NCBI RefSeq assembly: GCF_900258035.1
Contig: NZ_OGTP01000001.1
Span: 62,001 to 126,000 of the forward strand
Origin: Caballeronia novacaledonica
GTDB taxonomy: Bacteria > Pseudomonadota > Gammaproteobacteria > Burkholderiales > Burkholderiaceae
Length of the DNA stretch: 64,000 nucleotides
Direction of reading: 5' to 3'
The notes under the pieces are model-generated. The model ran no database searches and was not told the origin of the DNA. It saw only the letters and a list, made by a program, of their open reading frames with translations. Both the position numbers and the translations under genes were made by a program. The stretch's first letter is position 1; the number at the start of each line of letters is the position of its first letter. Below are positions 45,707-54,429 of this stretch, piece by piece.

Positions 45707-47041
45707 TTATACATGTAGCAGCAGATGCTTGCGTTCCCACGAACTGATGACGCGGAAGAACGCTTCGTATTCGGTTTCCTTCAACGCGAGATAGGCGCGC
45801 ACGAACTTCTCGCCGAACATGTCGGCAAGCGGTTCGCACGCGCCCATCAACGCGAGACCTTCGTCGAGATTACGCGGCAATTGGTATGGCTGACGATAAC
45901 CGTCGCTTGCGAGCGGCTCGGTCGGTTCGAGATGCTGCGTCATGCCGAGATAGCCCGCGGCCAGTGTCGCCGCGATCGCGAGATACGGGTTGCAATCCAC
46001 GCCCGGTATGCGATTCTCGACGCGCCGCGCCTGCGGCGACGCATGCGGCACGCGAAAGCCCACGGTGCGGTTGTCGTAGCCCCATTGCACGTTGATCGGC
46101 GCGGCCATGAAGCGCGACAGCCTGCGATACGAATTGATGTACGGCGCGAAGATCGGCATCAACGCGGGCGTATATTTTTGCAGGCCCGCGATATAGCTAT
46201 AGAAGAGGCCCGTGGGTTCGCCTTCGCGATCCGTGAAGAGATTGCGGCCCGTTTCTTCATCGACGACGCTTTGATGAACGTGCATTGCCGAGCCCGGCTC
46301 GTTCTCCATCGGCTTCGCCATGAAGGTCGCGTACATCTTGTGGCGCAGCGCCGCTTCGCGCACCGTGCGCTTGAAGAGAAAGACGCGATCCGCGAGATTG
46401 AGCGCGTCGCCGTGCATGAAGTTGATTTCCATTTGCGCGGCGCCGACTTCGTGAATCAGCGTGTCCACTTCGAGTTCCTGCACCTCGCAATACTCGTAGA
46501 TGTCTTCGAAAAGCGGATCGAACTCGTTGACGGCATCGATCGAATACGCCTGACGTCCGGTTTCCGCGCGCCCCGTTCTGCCGACGGGCGGCTGCAAGGG
46601 CAGATCCGGATCGCGATTCATATCGACGAGAAAGAATTCGAGCTCGGGCCCCACCACAGGACGCCAGCCTTTCTCGGCGAACTTTTGCAGCACTTGCCTC
46701 AACACGCGTCGCGGCGAAATCGCGACGGGCGTGCCGTCGAAATGCACGCAGTCGTGGATGACCTGCGCCGTGGGATCGGCGGCCCACGGAATCAGGCGAA
46801 TCGTCGATGGATCGGGCACGCACACCATGTCGGGATCGGTGACGCCCGTGAAGCTGCCATCGACGGGATAGTCGCCCGTGACCGTCTGAATCATCACGGC
46901 TTGCGGCAGGCGCATCGATTCGCCCGACTCGAACTTGCTGCGCGGAATGATCTTGCCGCGCGCGGTGCCCGCCATGTCGGGAATGATCGCTTCCACTTCG
47001 GTGATGCGATGTTTGCGAAGGAATTCGTCGATGCGTTCCAT
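45707..47041 (-). CDS. Glutamine-synthetase-family gamma-glutamylpolyamine synthetase (PuuA-like)
   Basis: A 444-residue ligase. The GS catalytic core is clear: GPELEFFLVD near residue 132, EVGAAQMEIN near 200, AMHVHQS near 250 and RVENRIPG near 335, matching Glu/His ligands of the metal sites. It lacks the adenylylation Tyr loop of GlnA and looks like PuuA/GlnA3-type enzymes that glutamylate putrescine or other amines. Pairing with a class III aminotransferase fits the gamma-glutamylated polyamine pathway or a direct amine pathway. The start ATG at 47041 is the first gene after a 536-base symmetric gap. Confidence 0.85.
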   Translation of the reverse strand: MERIDEFLRKHRITEVEAIIPDMAGTARGKIIPRSKFESGESMRLPQAVMIQTVTGDYPVDGSFTGVTDPDMVCVPDPSTIRLIPWAADPTAQVIHDCVHFDGTPVAISPRRVLRQVLQKFAEKGWRPVVGPELEFFLVDMNRDPDLPLQPPVGRTGRAETGRQAYSIDAVNEFDPLFEDIYEYCEVQELEVDTLIHEVGAAQMEINFMHGDALNLADRVFLFKRTVREAALRHKMYATFMAKPMENEPGSAMHVHQSVVDEETGRNLFTDREGEPTGLFYSYIAGLQKYTPALMPIFAPYINSYRRLSRFMAAPINVQWGYDNRTVGFRVPHASPQARRVENRIPGVDCNPYLAIAATLAAGYLGMTQHLEPTEPLASDGYRQPYQLPRNLDEGLALMGACEPLADMFGEKFVRAYLALKETEYEAFFRVISSWERKHLLLHV

Positions 47042-47577
47042 TGTCGTTCTCGTGTTTGGACGCGTGCATGCTTCCACGGCCTTCGCGATGCATCGCAAAA
47101 GCGCAAAGAAGCAAGGCGCGCATTCACGCGTGCGGTCGCACGCGCGCGGACCCGTCAGCCAGAAAGAGAAAACGGAAGGAGGCGCTACGGCAGCAGCGAA
47201 GCCGCGCCGACGCAATGCACGGCGATGAACGCGCGCGCGGAAATGGCGTTGCGACGCCGCACGCAGCGGCGGGAGAGGACGGTGAGAACCGACAGGAAGC
47301 GGCGATCGGGAAGCTTGCCGCAGCGATCGGCGCAGGAGCCGCGGCTCCGACGTGCCAGAGGGCTTTGGACTTTCACGATAAGACTCGTTTGGCGAGTGGA
47401 TTGGCAGAGCGATTGCCGATTCCGGCGATGGCCCTTGGACGAGCATATACGAGACATAAACGCCGTCAATACGTTTTTTCCATCGGCCGCGCGCGTGGCG
47501 ATTTTGTCGGGCGATAAGCTTGTTGCCCAATTCATCGATAATGTCGGCTCTTTCCGCCGACACGCCCATTGAGCCCG
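47042..47577. other. Intergenic region rich in palindromes, divergent polyamine and ABC genes
   Basis: This 536-base gap has no convincing gene. It holds several dyads: GCGATGCATCGC (47085-47096), CGCGTGCG-gt-CGCACGCG (47127-47144), GGAGCCGCGGCTCC (47335-47348) and ACTCG-tttgg-CGAGT (47383-47397), and two direct copies of GCGATCGG (47302-47309, 47323-47330). The first dyad lies 44-55 bases before the synthetase ATG and could be its operator. A small minus-strand frame here is unlikely to be coding. Confidence 0.6.
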
Positions 47578-49458
47578 ATGCTCGCCAACCTGCTCGTCCA
47601 ACTCGTCAACGGCCTCGCCGATGCCTGCGCGCTGTTTCTCGTCGCCTCAGGTCTCTCGCTGATCTTCGGCGTCACGCGCATCGTCAACTTCGCGCATGGA
47701 TCGCTCTATATGCTCGGCGTGTATGTGGCTTATAGCTTGACGAGCCGATTCGGCGAGAGCGTCGCGGGCTTCTGGGCGTCGATGATGGGTGCGGCGCTCG
47801 TCGTCGGCGCAATCGGCGCGGCGATCGAAGTGAGCGTGCTGAGGCGCATCTATCGCGCACCGGAACTGTTTCATCTGCTTGCCACATTCGCGCTGGTGCT
47901 GATCATTCGCGATGCGGCGCTTTATTTGTGGGGGCCGGAAGATCTGTTCGGGCCGCGCGCGCCGCATCTCGAAGGCGCCGTGCAATTGCTCGGGCATGCG
48001 TTGCCTACGTATGATCTCGCGTTGATCGTCATCGGGCCGCTCGTATTGCTCGCGCTCTGGTATGCGCTCACGCGCACGCGTTGGGGCACGCTCGTGCGCG
48101 CGGCCAGCGCGGATCGCGAAATGCTCGGCGCGCTCGGCGTCAACCAGGCGTGGCTCTTCACCGGCGTGTTTTTCGTGGGCGCGTTGCTCGCGGGACTCGG
48201 CGGCGCGTTGCAGGTGCCGCGCATGTCGGCGAATCTTTCGCTCGATATCGAAACCATCGGCAATGCATTCGTCGTCGTCGTGGTCGGCGGCATGGGTTCG
48301 ATTCCGGGCGCGTTCGTCGCGGCGCTGTTGATCGCGGAGATCAAGGCGATGTGCATCGGCATCGGGCATGTGTCGATCGCGGGCAGCGACTTTTCGTTGT
48401 CGAAGTTCACGCTGGTCGCGGAGTTCGTCGTGATGGCCGTCGTGCTCGTGCTGCGGCCGTGGGGACTCTTCGGCCGCGCGCAAACCATCGCACGCTCCGC
48501 CGCGCCCGCCGATCAGCCTTTGCGTCCCGCCACGCGCAACATGAAGATCGTCGCGGCCGGTATCGTGATCGCGCTTGCACTTGCGCCGCTCGCCGCCGAT
48601 GCTTTCCCCTACATGCCCGTGCTGTTCGTCGAGATCATGATCGCGGTGCTGTTCGCGGCGAGCCTGCACTTCATCATGGGACCGGGCGGCATGCACTCGT
48701 TCGGTCACGCGGCTTACTTCGGTCTCGGCGCATACGGTGCGGCGCTGTTTCTCAAGGTCTTCGCGTTGCCGATGGAAGCCGCGCTCGTGCTCGGCCCGTT
48801 GATCGCGGGCATCGGCGCGATCGTGTTCGGCTGGTTCTGCGTGCGCCTCTCGGGCGTCTATCTGGCGATGCTCACGCTCGCGTTCGCGCAGATCGTGTGG
48901 TCCGTCGTCTTTCAATGGGACGCCGTGACGGGCGGAAGCAACGGCATCCTGGGCATCTGGCCGTCGCCGTGGCTTGCGTCGCCCGTCGCGTTCTATTACC
49001 TCACGCTCGTGTTCGCGGTGATCGGCGTATGGCTCCTGCGCCGCATGCTCTTCTCGCCGCTCGGCCTCGCGATGCGCGCGGGCCGCGATTCGCCCTTGCG
49101 CGCCGAAGCGATCGGCATCGACGTCGCGCGCGTGCAATGGGTCGCGTTCATCGTCGCCGCGCTCGTATGCGGGCTCGCGGGTTCGCTCTACGCGTTCTCG
49201 AAGGGCAACATCTCGCCCGAAGCGATCAGCGTGGGCCGTTCCGTCGATGGCCTCGTGATGGTCCTGCTCGGCGGCATCCAGACGCTCGCCGGGCCGATCG
49301 TCGGCGCGAGCGTGTTCACGTGGCTGCAGGACACCGTCGCGCGTCAGACCGACTATTGGCAGGCGCTGCTCGGCGCCGCGATCCTCGTGCTCGTCATCGC
49401 GTTTCCGCAGGGAATCGCGGGCTTCGTGCGCGAGCGCTTCTTCAGGGAGGCGCAATGA
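47578..49458 (+). CDS. Fused branched-chain-type ABC permease (LivH-LivM)
   Basis: A 626-residue inner-membrane protein joining two permeases. The first half, residues 1-290, is LivH-like with VASGLSLIFGVTRIVNFAHG near 20-40 and the EAA-like loop; the second half, about 320-620, is LivM-like with FVEIMIAVLFAASLHFIMGPGGMHSFGHA-type sequence. The halves are separate genes in most organisms. The ATG at 47578 is used; a TTG at 47569 is also in frame. The stop overlaps livG by ATGA. Confidence 0.87.
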   Translation: MLANLLVQLVNGLADACALFLVASGLSLIFGVTRIVNFAHGSLYMLGVYVAYSLTSRFGESVAGFWASMMGAALVVGAIGAAIEVSVLRRIYRAPELFHLLATFALVLIIRDAALYLWGPEDLFGPRAPHLEGAVQLLGHALPTYDLALIVIGPLVLLALWYALTRTRWGTLVRAASADREMLGALGVNQAWLFTGVFFVGALLAGLGGALQVPRMSANLSLDIETIGNAFVVVVVGGMGSIPGAFVAALLIAEIKAMCIGIGHVSIAGSDFSLSKFTLVAEFVVMAVVLVLRPWGLFGRAQTIARSAAPADQPLRPATRNMKIVAAGIVIALALAPLAADAFPYMPVLFVEIMIAVLFAASLHFIMGPGGMHSFGHAAYFGLGAYGAALFLKVFALPMEAALVLGPLIAGIGAIVFGWFCVRLSGVYLAMLTLAFAQIVWSVVFQWDAVTGGSNGILGIWPSPWLASPVAFYYLTLVFAVIGVWLLRRMLFSPLGLAMRAGRDSPLRAEAIGIDVARVQWVAFIVAALVCGLAGSLYAFSKGNISPEAISVGRSVDGLVMVLLGGIQTLAGPIVGASVFTWLQDTVARQTDYWQALLGAAILVLVIAFPQGIAGFVRERFFREAQ

Positions 49459-50228
49459 CGCTGCTTTCGATCGCACGTTTGTCGAAGTCTTTCGACGGCG
49501 TGCAGGCCGTCGACGACGTATCGTTCGATCTCGAAGCGGGGCAGTTGCTCGCGCTGATCGGCCCGAACGGCGCGGGGAAATCGACATGCTTCAACATGAT
49601 CAACGGACAGCTCAAACCGGGCGCGGGCACGATCCGTTTCGACGGGCACGACATCGCCGGCATGCGTCCGCGCAATATCTGGCGTCTTGGCGTGGGCCGC
49701 ACGTTCCAGATCGCCGCGACCTTCAACTCGATGACCGTGCTCGAAAACATGCAGATGGCGTTGCTGTCGCGCGAACGGCGCATCTACCGTCTTTTCGGGC
49801 GCGCCGCGTCCTGCGGAAAAGACGAAGCGATGACCTTGCTCGATCTCGTCGGCATGACGGCGCATGCGCAGCGTAGTTGCGCGGTGCTCGCCTATGGCGA
49901 CGTGAAGCGCGTCGAGCTGGCGATCGCGCTTGCGAACAATCCAAAGCTCCTGTTGATGGACGAACCGACCGCGGGCATGGCGCCGCAGGAGCGCAATGAA
50001 CTGATGGCGCTCACCGCGCGTCTCGCGAAAGAGCGCAACATCGGCGTGCTGTTCACGGAGCACAGCATGGACGTGGTGTTCTCGCATGCGGACAAGCTCG
50101 TCGTGCTTGCACGCGGCCGTCTTATCGCGGAAGGCGATGCCGAAGCCATCCGCAACGATGCGCGCGTGCGCGAGGTTTATCTCGGCACGGGCGCATCGTT
50201 CGCGCCGCGTGCGGGAGCAACGCTATGA
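49455..50228 (+). CDS. livG: Branched-chain-type ABC transporter ATPase (LivG-like)
   Basis: A 257-residue ATP-binding subunit. Walker A GPNGAGKST near residue 37-45, Walker B LLLMDEPTAG near 160 and the switch His in TEHSMDVV near 200. The signature segment is LAYGDVKRVELAIAL, close to the LSxG-type. The start ATG overlaps the fused permease stop (ATGA), and its own stop overlaps the next gene the same way, so three genes are translationally coupled. Confidence 0.9.
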   Translation: MTLLSIARLSKSFDGVQAVDDVSFDLEAGQLLALIGPNGAGKSTCFNMINGQLKPGAGTIRFDGHDIAGMRPRNIWRLGVGRTFQIAATFNSMTVLENMQMALLSRERRIYRLFGRAASCGKDEAMTLLDLVGMTAHAQRSCAVLAYGDVKRVELAIALANNPKLLLMDEPTAGMAPQERNELMALTARLAKERNIGVLFTEHSMDVVFSHADKLVVLARGRLIAEGDAEAIRNDARVREVYLGTGASFAPRAGATL

Positions 50229-50932
50229 CGCTCCTCAAGGTCGATGCGCTGAATGCGTTTTATGGCCGCGCGCAGATCCTGTTCGACGTCGGCTTCGAAG
50301 TCGGTCGCGGTGAAGTGGTCGCGTTGATGGGGCGCAACGGCGCGGGCAAATCGACGACGATGAAAGCCGTGATGGGACTCTTGCCGCGCGTATCGGGCGC
50401 CGTGTCGTTCATGGGCGAGAACATCGCGGGCATGGCGCCGCATCGCATCGCGCGCAAGGGTTTGGGTTACGTGCCGGAAGATCGCCGCGTATTCGGCGAC
50501 CTCACCGTGATGGAAAATCTCGACACGGGCCGTCAGCCGCCGCGCGACGACGCGCCTCTATGGACGCCCGACAAGCTCTTTCGCGTATTCCCGAATCTCG
50601 GCGACATGCGCGGCCGTCGCGCGAGCCGCATGAGCGGCGGCGAGCAGCAGATGCTCACCGTTTCGCGCACACTGATGGGCAATCCGCGCCTCGTGCTGCT
50701 CGACGAGCCATCGGAAGGTGTCGCGCCGGTGATCGTCGAACAGATGGCCGATATGATTCTCGAACTGAAGCGCGAAGGACTCGCGATACTTCTGTCGGAA
50801 CAGAACCTGCACTTCGCGGAATTCGTGAGCGACCGCGTGTATCTGCTGGAAAAAGGTCAGATACGGCATGAAGCCGCGATGCACGCTTTCGCACGCGACG
50901 ATGCAGCGCGCCGCGAATTCCTTGGCGTATGA
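50225..50932 (+). CDS. livF: Branched-chain-type ABC transporter ATPase (LivF-like)
   Basis: A 235-residue ATPase. Walker A GRNGAGKST near residue 36-44, signature MSGGEQQ near 140 and Walker B LVLLDEPSEG near 160, with SEQNLHF for the switch region. The YVPEDRRVFGDLTV segment is characteristic of LivF. It overlaps livG by ATGA and is followed after 34 bases by the substrate-binding gene. Confidence 0.92.
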   Translation: MTLLKVDALNAFYGRAQILFDVGFEVGRGEVVALMGRNGAGKSTTMKAVMGLLPRVSGAVSFMGENIAGMAPHRIARKGLGYVPEDRRVFGDLTVMENLDTGRQPPRDDAPLWTPDKLFRVFPNLGDMRGRRASRMSGGEQQMLTVSRTLMGNPRLVLLDEPSEGVAPVIVEQMADMILELKREGLAILLSEQNLHFAEFVSDRVYLLEKGQIRHEAAMHAFARDDAARREFLGV

Positions 50933-50966
50933 ACGAACCGAATCCAAACAGAGAGGACAGAACCCG

Positions 50967-52157
50967 ATGACGCCACCGCGCTTCACCATCGCCGCCATTG
51001 CAGCGAGTCTCGCATTCGCCGCGCACGCCGATACCATCAAGATCGGCGAAATCAATAGTTATAAGGCACAGCCCGCGTTTCTCCTGCCGTACAAGAACGG
51101 CTGGAATCTCGCGCTCGACGAGATCAACGCGGCGGGCGGCATCGATGGCAACAAGCTCGAAGTCGTTTCGCGCGACGACAACGGTAATCCTGGCGATACC
51201 GTTCGCGTTGCGCAGGAACTCGTCACGCGCGAGCAGGTGAAATTGTTGTTCGGCGGTTATCTGTCGAATACGGGCCTCGCGCTTGCGGATTACGCGAAGC
51301 AAAGGCGCATCTTCTTCCTCGCGGCCGAACCGCTCACCGACAAGATCGTCTGGCAGGACGGCAACAAGTACACGTATCGTCTGCGTCCTTCGACATACAT
51401 GCAGGTCGCGATGCTCGTGCCGGAAGCCGCGAAGCTCAAGAAGAAGCGCTGGGCGCTCGTCTATCCGAACTATGAGTACGGCCAGTCGGCGGTGGCCACG
51501 TTCAAGCGCTTGCTGAAGGCGGCGCAGCCGGATGTGGAATTCGTCGCGGAGCAGGCGACGCCGCTCGGCAACGTCGATGCGGGCGCGGTCACGCAGGCGC
51601 TCGCCGATGCGAAGCCCGACGCCATCTTCAACGTGCTGTTCAGCGCGGACCTCGGCAAGTTCGTGCGCGAGGGCAACACGCGCGGGCTTTTCAAGGATCG
51701 CGCGGTCGTGTCGCTCCTGACGGGCGAGCCGGATTATCTCGATCCGCTCGGCAAGGAAGCGCCGGTCGGCTGGATCGTGACGGGCTATCCGTGGTATTCG
51801 ATCGATACGCCGGCGAACAAGAAGTTCGTCGCCGACTACGAAGCGAAGTATCACGACTATCCGCGCCTGGGCTCGGTCGTCGGCTATACGGCGATGATGT
51901 CGATTGCCAACGGCCTCAAGAAAGCCGGCTCGGCCGATGCCGACAAGCTCGCCGCCGCATTCAAGGGCTTGCCCGTCGATACGCCGTTCGGTCCGATCAC
52001 GTATCGCAGGCAGGACAATCAATCGACGATGGGCGCGTATGTCGGCGTCACGGGCCTGAAGGACGGCAAGGGCGTGATGACGTCGTTCCGTTATGTCGAT
52101 GGCGCGAGCGTACAGCCATCGGATGAAGAGGTGAAGAAGCTGCGCCCGGCGGAGTGA
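50967..52157 (+). CDS. Periplasmic substrate-binding protein of the Liv-type ABC system
   Basis: A 396-residue protein with a signal peptide (residues 1-21, ending AAHA) and the type I periplasmic binding fold (DTIKIGEINSYKAQ, GWNLALDEINAAGGIDG, then LLFGGYLSNTGLALADYAKQ). The ligand of this family ranges from branched-chain amino acids and amides to aromatic acids; the link to the neighbouring polyamine genes is not proven. A GAGGA precedes the ATG at 50967. Confidence 0.9.
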   Translation: MTPPRFTIAAIAASLAFAAHADTIKIGEINSYKAQPAFLLPYKNGWNLALDEINAAGGIDGNKLEVVSRDDNGNPGDTVRVAQELVTREQVKLLFGGYLSNTGLALADYAKQRRIFFLAAEPLTDKIVWQDGNKYTYRLRPSTYMQVAMLVPEAAKLKKKRWALVYPNYEYGQSAVATFKRLLKAAQPDVEFVAEQATPLGNVDAGAVTQALADAKPDAIFNVLFSADLGKFVREGNTRGLFKDRAVVSLLTGEPDYLDPLGKEAPVGWIVTGYPWYSIDTPANKKFVADYEAKYHDYPRLGSVVGYTAMMSIANGLKKAGSADADKLAAAFKGLPVDTPFGPITYRRQDNQSTMGAYVGVTGLKDGKGVMTSFRYVDGASVQPSDEEVKKLRPAE

Positions 52158-52161
52158 CCTC

Positions 52162-52734
52162 TCAGTCCTTCGGGAAGGGCTTGCTGACGAATTTCGAACC
52201 GGCAAGCCCGAAGCGCCAGGGCACGTCGATCGCCTTGGTAATGCCGATGCGCGGTCCATGCACGATGGGGAAGTCTTCCTCGGGCGGCTCGATATGAAAC
52301 GGCGCTTCGAGCAGCGACATGCCGTTGTTCCTGTGCGTGATGCCGAGCGCTTGCGCGGCGCGGCCCGGACCGGAACATAGCAGTTTGATCGGCTCCAGTC
52401 CGCGACGCTCGCGCATCGAATCGATGCCGACGAGCGGCTCGATCGCGCGAATCAGCACACCGGCGCCGTGGCCGGCCTCGCGGCACACGAAGTTCAGGCA
52501 CCAGTGAATGCCATAGGAACGATAGACATAGGCATAGGCGGGCGGCCCGAACATGATTGCGTTGCGCGGCGTCGGCCCGGAGAAGCTATGCGAGGCGGGA
52601 TCTTCTCGGTCGTAAGCTTCCGTTTCGACGATACGTCCGCCGACGCCGTCGACGGTCACGATCGCGCCGATGAGGCGTTGCGCGACGATCTCGGACGGCG
52701 CATGGAAATCGATGGGTTTGGGCTTCCGGTTCAC
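52162..52734 (-). CDS. 3-methyladenine DNA glycosylase (AAG/MPG family)
   Basis: A 190-residue base-excision repair enzyme that flips and releases alkylated purines. Residues near 35-50 read ETEAYDREDPASHSF with the catalytic Glu, then NAIMFGPPAYAYVYRSYGIHW with the intercalating Tyr and the ligand-fitting loop, and GPGRAAQALG near 120, which fits the family. The start is GTG at 52734. A -10-like TAGAAT lies only about 8 bases upstream, which would put the transcription start at or next to the GTG (see that entry). Confidence 0.92.
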   Translation of the reverse strand: MNRKPKPIDFHAPSEIVAQRLIGAIVTVDGVGGRIVETEAYDREDPASHSFSGPTPRNAIMFGPPAYAYVYRSYGIHWCLNFVCREAGHGAGVLIRAIEPLVGIDSMRERRGLEPIKLLCSGPGRAAQALGITHRNNGMSLLEAPFHIEPPEEDFPIVHGPRIGITKAIDVPWRFGLAGSKFVSKPFPKD

Positions 52735-52741
52735 AAGCGGT

Positions 52742-52771
52742 ATTCTAGCCGCGGCCGTGCCAACGCATGAA
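52742..52771 (-). promoter_or_regulatory. Promoter of the glycosylase gene, possibly leaderless mRNA
   Basis: On the minus strand TAGAAT (52747-52742) is 18 bases after TTCATG (52771-52766). A start site 7 bases past the -10 box falls at 52735, one base before the GTG codon, so the mRNA could have no leader. The -35 box is weak. Confidence 0.4.
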
Positions 52772-52794
52772 ACGTGAATATCCGGAGATGCCGA

Positions 52795-53226
52795 ATGAAG
52801 ACTTCCTGGTTCCTCAAGTTCTCGAATGCGCTCGCGCAACTCGCGGGGCGCGCATCGACATTTGTGATTGCGGTGCTGCTCGTCATCGTGTGGGCCGCCT
52901 CGGGGCCGATCTTTCATTTCAGCGACACCTGGCAGCTCGTCATCAATACGTCGACGACCATCGTCACGTTTCTGATGGTCTTTTTGATCCAGAACACGCA
53001 GAACCGCGACACCGCCGCGATGCAGATCAAGCTCGACGAACTCATACGCGCGATCGACAAGGCGCATAACGCGCTGCTCGATCTCGAAGAGCTCGACGAA
53101 AAGGAACTCGCGATTTTTCGCAAGCGTTATGAAAAGCTTGCGCAGGAAGCACGCGACGATTTGCGTTCGGCGAGCAAGGACATTGAAATGCCTTCTTTTC
53201 CGCAAGACGAGAAGCGCGATAGCTAA
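52795..53226 (+). CDS. Low-affinity iron permease family membrane protein
   Basis: A 143-residue inner-membrane protein with two helices: about residues 24-45 (STFVIAVLLVIVWAASGPIF) and 50-72 (WQLVINTSTTIVTFLMVFLI), then a soluble tail with a helical, charged segment. The IQNTQNRDTAAMQIKLDELI segment after helix 2 is characteristic of the family (PF04120). Bacterial function is not established. GGAGATGCC precedes the ATG at 52795; an ATG at 52774 would add seven residues. Confidence 0.85.
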   Translation: MKTSWFLKFSNALAQLAGRASTFVIAVLLVIVWAASGPIFHFSDTWQLVINTSTTIVTFLMVFLIQNTQNRDTAAMQIKLDELIRAIDKAHNALLDLEELDEKELAIFRKRYEKLAQEARDDLRSASKDIEMPSFPQDEKRDS

Positions 53227-53656
53227 ATTCCTCGCAAGTTTCCCAAATTGCGTGACACCGCCGGGCATTTGAATGTAACCTTGAGATATTCCAGCGGCGT
53301 TCGCGTGCTGTCCAAAGCGGCGAGCCATTGACATTCATGGTCTGGCGATCCGCTTCTTCCGAATAAATATCCGTTAGCATCCGCAAACGTTTTCGCCATC
53401 TTCGGCAAAACGCTTCGAAACAATCCGGCGCCTGCCCGATTGATCGAGCAAGAGCGAAAAAAGAAAAATCCGCTCGCTAAAGTTTTGCGAATTGCTGCCG
53501 ACAAGGGCGCGCACAAGCCATTTCTAAAGCCCGGAAAGAGGGCATTTCAGGCCTTTAATTCGCGAAGTTATTCCTTCCCGAAATCGCTAGGATGTGTCTT
53601 GCCCGGTAATTTCTTTTATCGGGTCCACACCTACCTAAACCATTGAAGGAAGAAAA
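53227..53656. other. AT-richer gap upstream of the Tad locus
   Basis: This 430-base stretch is lower in GC than its surroundings and has no convincing gene; the only plus-strand frame (53440-53646, 68 residues) has no typical codon bias. It likely holds the flp promoter and a long leader. A hairpin lies near its end (53602-53623). TTGACA occurs at 53329 but no good -10 box at proper spacing was seen. Confidence 0.6.
53602..53623 (+). ncRNA. Hairpin in the flp leader
   Basis: CCCGGTAA (53602-53609) pairs with TTATCGGG (53616-53623) with one G-U pair around a TTTCTT loop. It is 33 bases before the pilin ATG, too far to block the ribosome site directly, and could stabilise the abundant pilin transcript. 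Inference from pairing only. Confidence 0.45.
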
Positions 53657-53821
53657 ATGCGCAAATTGATGAAGGCATTCGTGCGCGACGAGCGCGGTGT
53701 CAGCGCGATGGAGTATGCGGTTCTGGCTGGCATTATCGTGGTGGCTCTGGCCAGCCTCAGCGCGTTCTTGCCGGGCCAGTTCCAGACGCTGTTCACGAAC
53801 ATGTTCGCCAAGGTCACCTAA
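53657..53821 (+). CDS. flp: Flp type IVb pilin
   Basis: A 54-residue prepilin, too short to stand out among the other frames. It has a basic leader (MRKLMKAFVRDERG), the prepilin cleavage site G|VSAMEY with Glu at +5, and a single hydrophobic helix (residues 20-38). GAAGGAAG lies upstream. This is the main subunit of the Tad pilus, exported and assembled by the genes below. Only one flp copy is visible. Confidence 0.95.
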   Translation: MRKLMKAFVRDERGVSAMEYAVLAGIIVVALASLSAFLPGQFQTLFTNMFAKVT

Positions 53822-53907
53822 AGCGAATTGAAGGACGTTTCTGTCTGGCGGGCGGTGCTTTCCGCTGTTGACGATCCGCCTCCCGACTCCATAACAAAAA
53901 GACCATC

Positions 53908-54417
53908 GTGCAGCTCTTGTCACTTGCCATCCGCCTGATCGTGCTCTGCGCGCTGTTGTGGCTCGCGGTCATCGACGTGCGCTCCCGACGCCTGCCGACC
54001 AAAATCGTGCTGACCGTCGGAGCGCTCTTCTTTGCCGACGCGCTCACTCGCCGCATGCCGGTCGACGATGTCATCGTTCATCTGCTGCTTGCTCTTGGCG
54101 TGTTCCTGGTCTGCGCCGTGCTGTTCGCGGCGAAGATGCTGGGCGGAGGCGACGCGAAACTCGCCTCCGTCATCTTTCTCTGGGCCGGCCTTGCTTTCTC
54201 GCTGCCTGCCTTGACGCTGATTTCCGTGATCGGGACCGTCGTGTCGCTGATCAGTCTCGCGACGCGCTCCATGAATCCCGTGCAGCCACTGCTGCCGATG
54301 CGCGTGCTCGCCATGTTTTCCGGCGCACGCGGCGTTCCGTACGGCGTGGCGCTCGCGCTCGGCGGCGGCGCCGTGATCGTGCTGCCGGCGCTCTTGCCTT
54401 ACCTTGCAAACCGATAG
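53908..54417 (+). CDS. tadV: Prepilin peptidase of the Tad pilus
   Basis: A 169-residue aspartic inner-membrane protease of the CpaA/TadV type with about four helices. Catalytic Asp residues are in AVIDVRSRRLP (near 23) and in LGGGDAKLAS (near 83), the GXGD-like motif. It lacks the N-terminal methylase domain of long PilD proteins. It cleaves the Flp prepilin and TadE/F pseudopilins. GTG start at 53908 after the pilin gene; the two have an 86-base gap. Confidence 0.92.
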   Translation: MQLLSLAIRLIVLCALLWLAVIDVRSRRLPTKIVLTVGALFFADALTRRMPVDDVIVHLLLALGVFLVCAVLFAAKMLGGGDAKLASVIFLWAGLAFSLPALTLISVIGTVVSLISLATRSMNPVQPLLPMRVLAMFSGARGVPYGVALALGGGAVIVLPALLPYLANR

Positions 54418-54429
54418 GACGGCGCGCTC

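Noticed and set aside
47185..47601. A 138-codon minus-strand frame in the gap before the ABC operon
   Set aside because: It crosses the permease start, contains several palindromes and has no ribosome site or typical codon use.
53440..53646. A 68-codon plus-strand frame upstream of flp
   Set aside because: Lacks the codon bias of neighbouring genes and has no ribosome site; the region looks like a leader.
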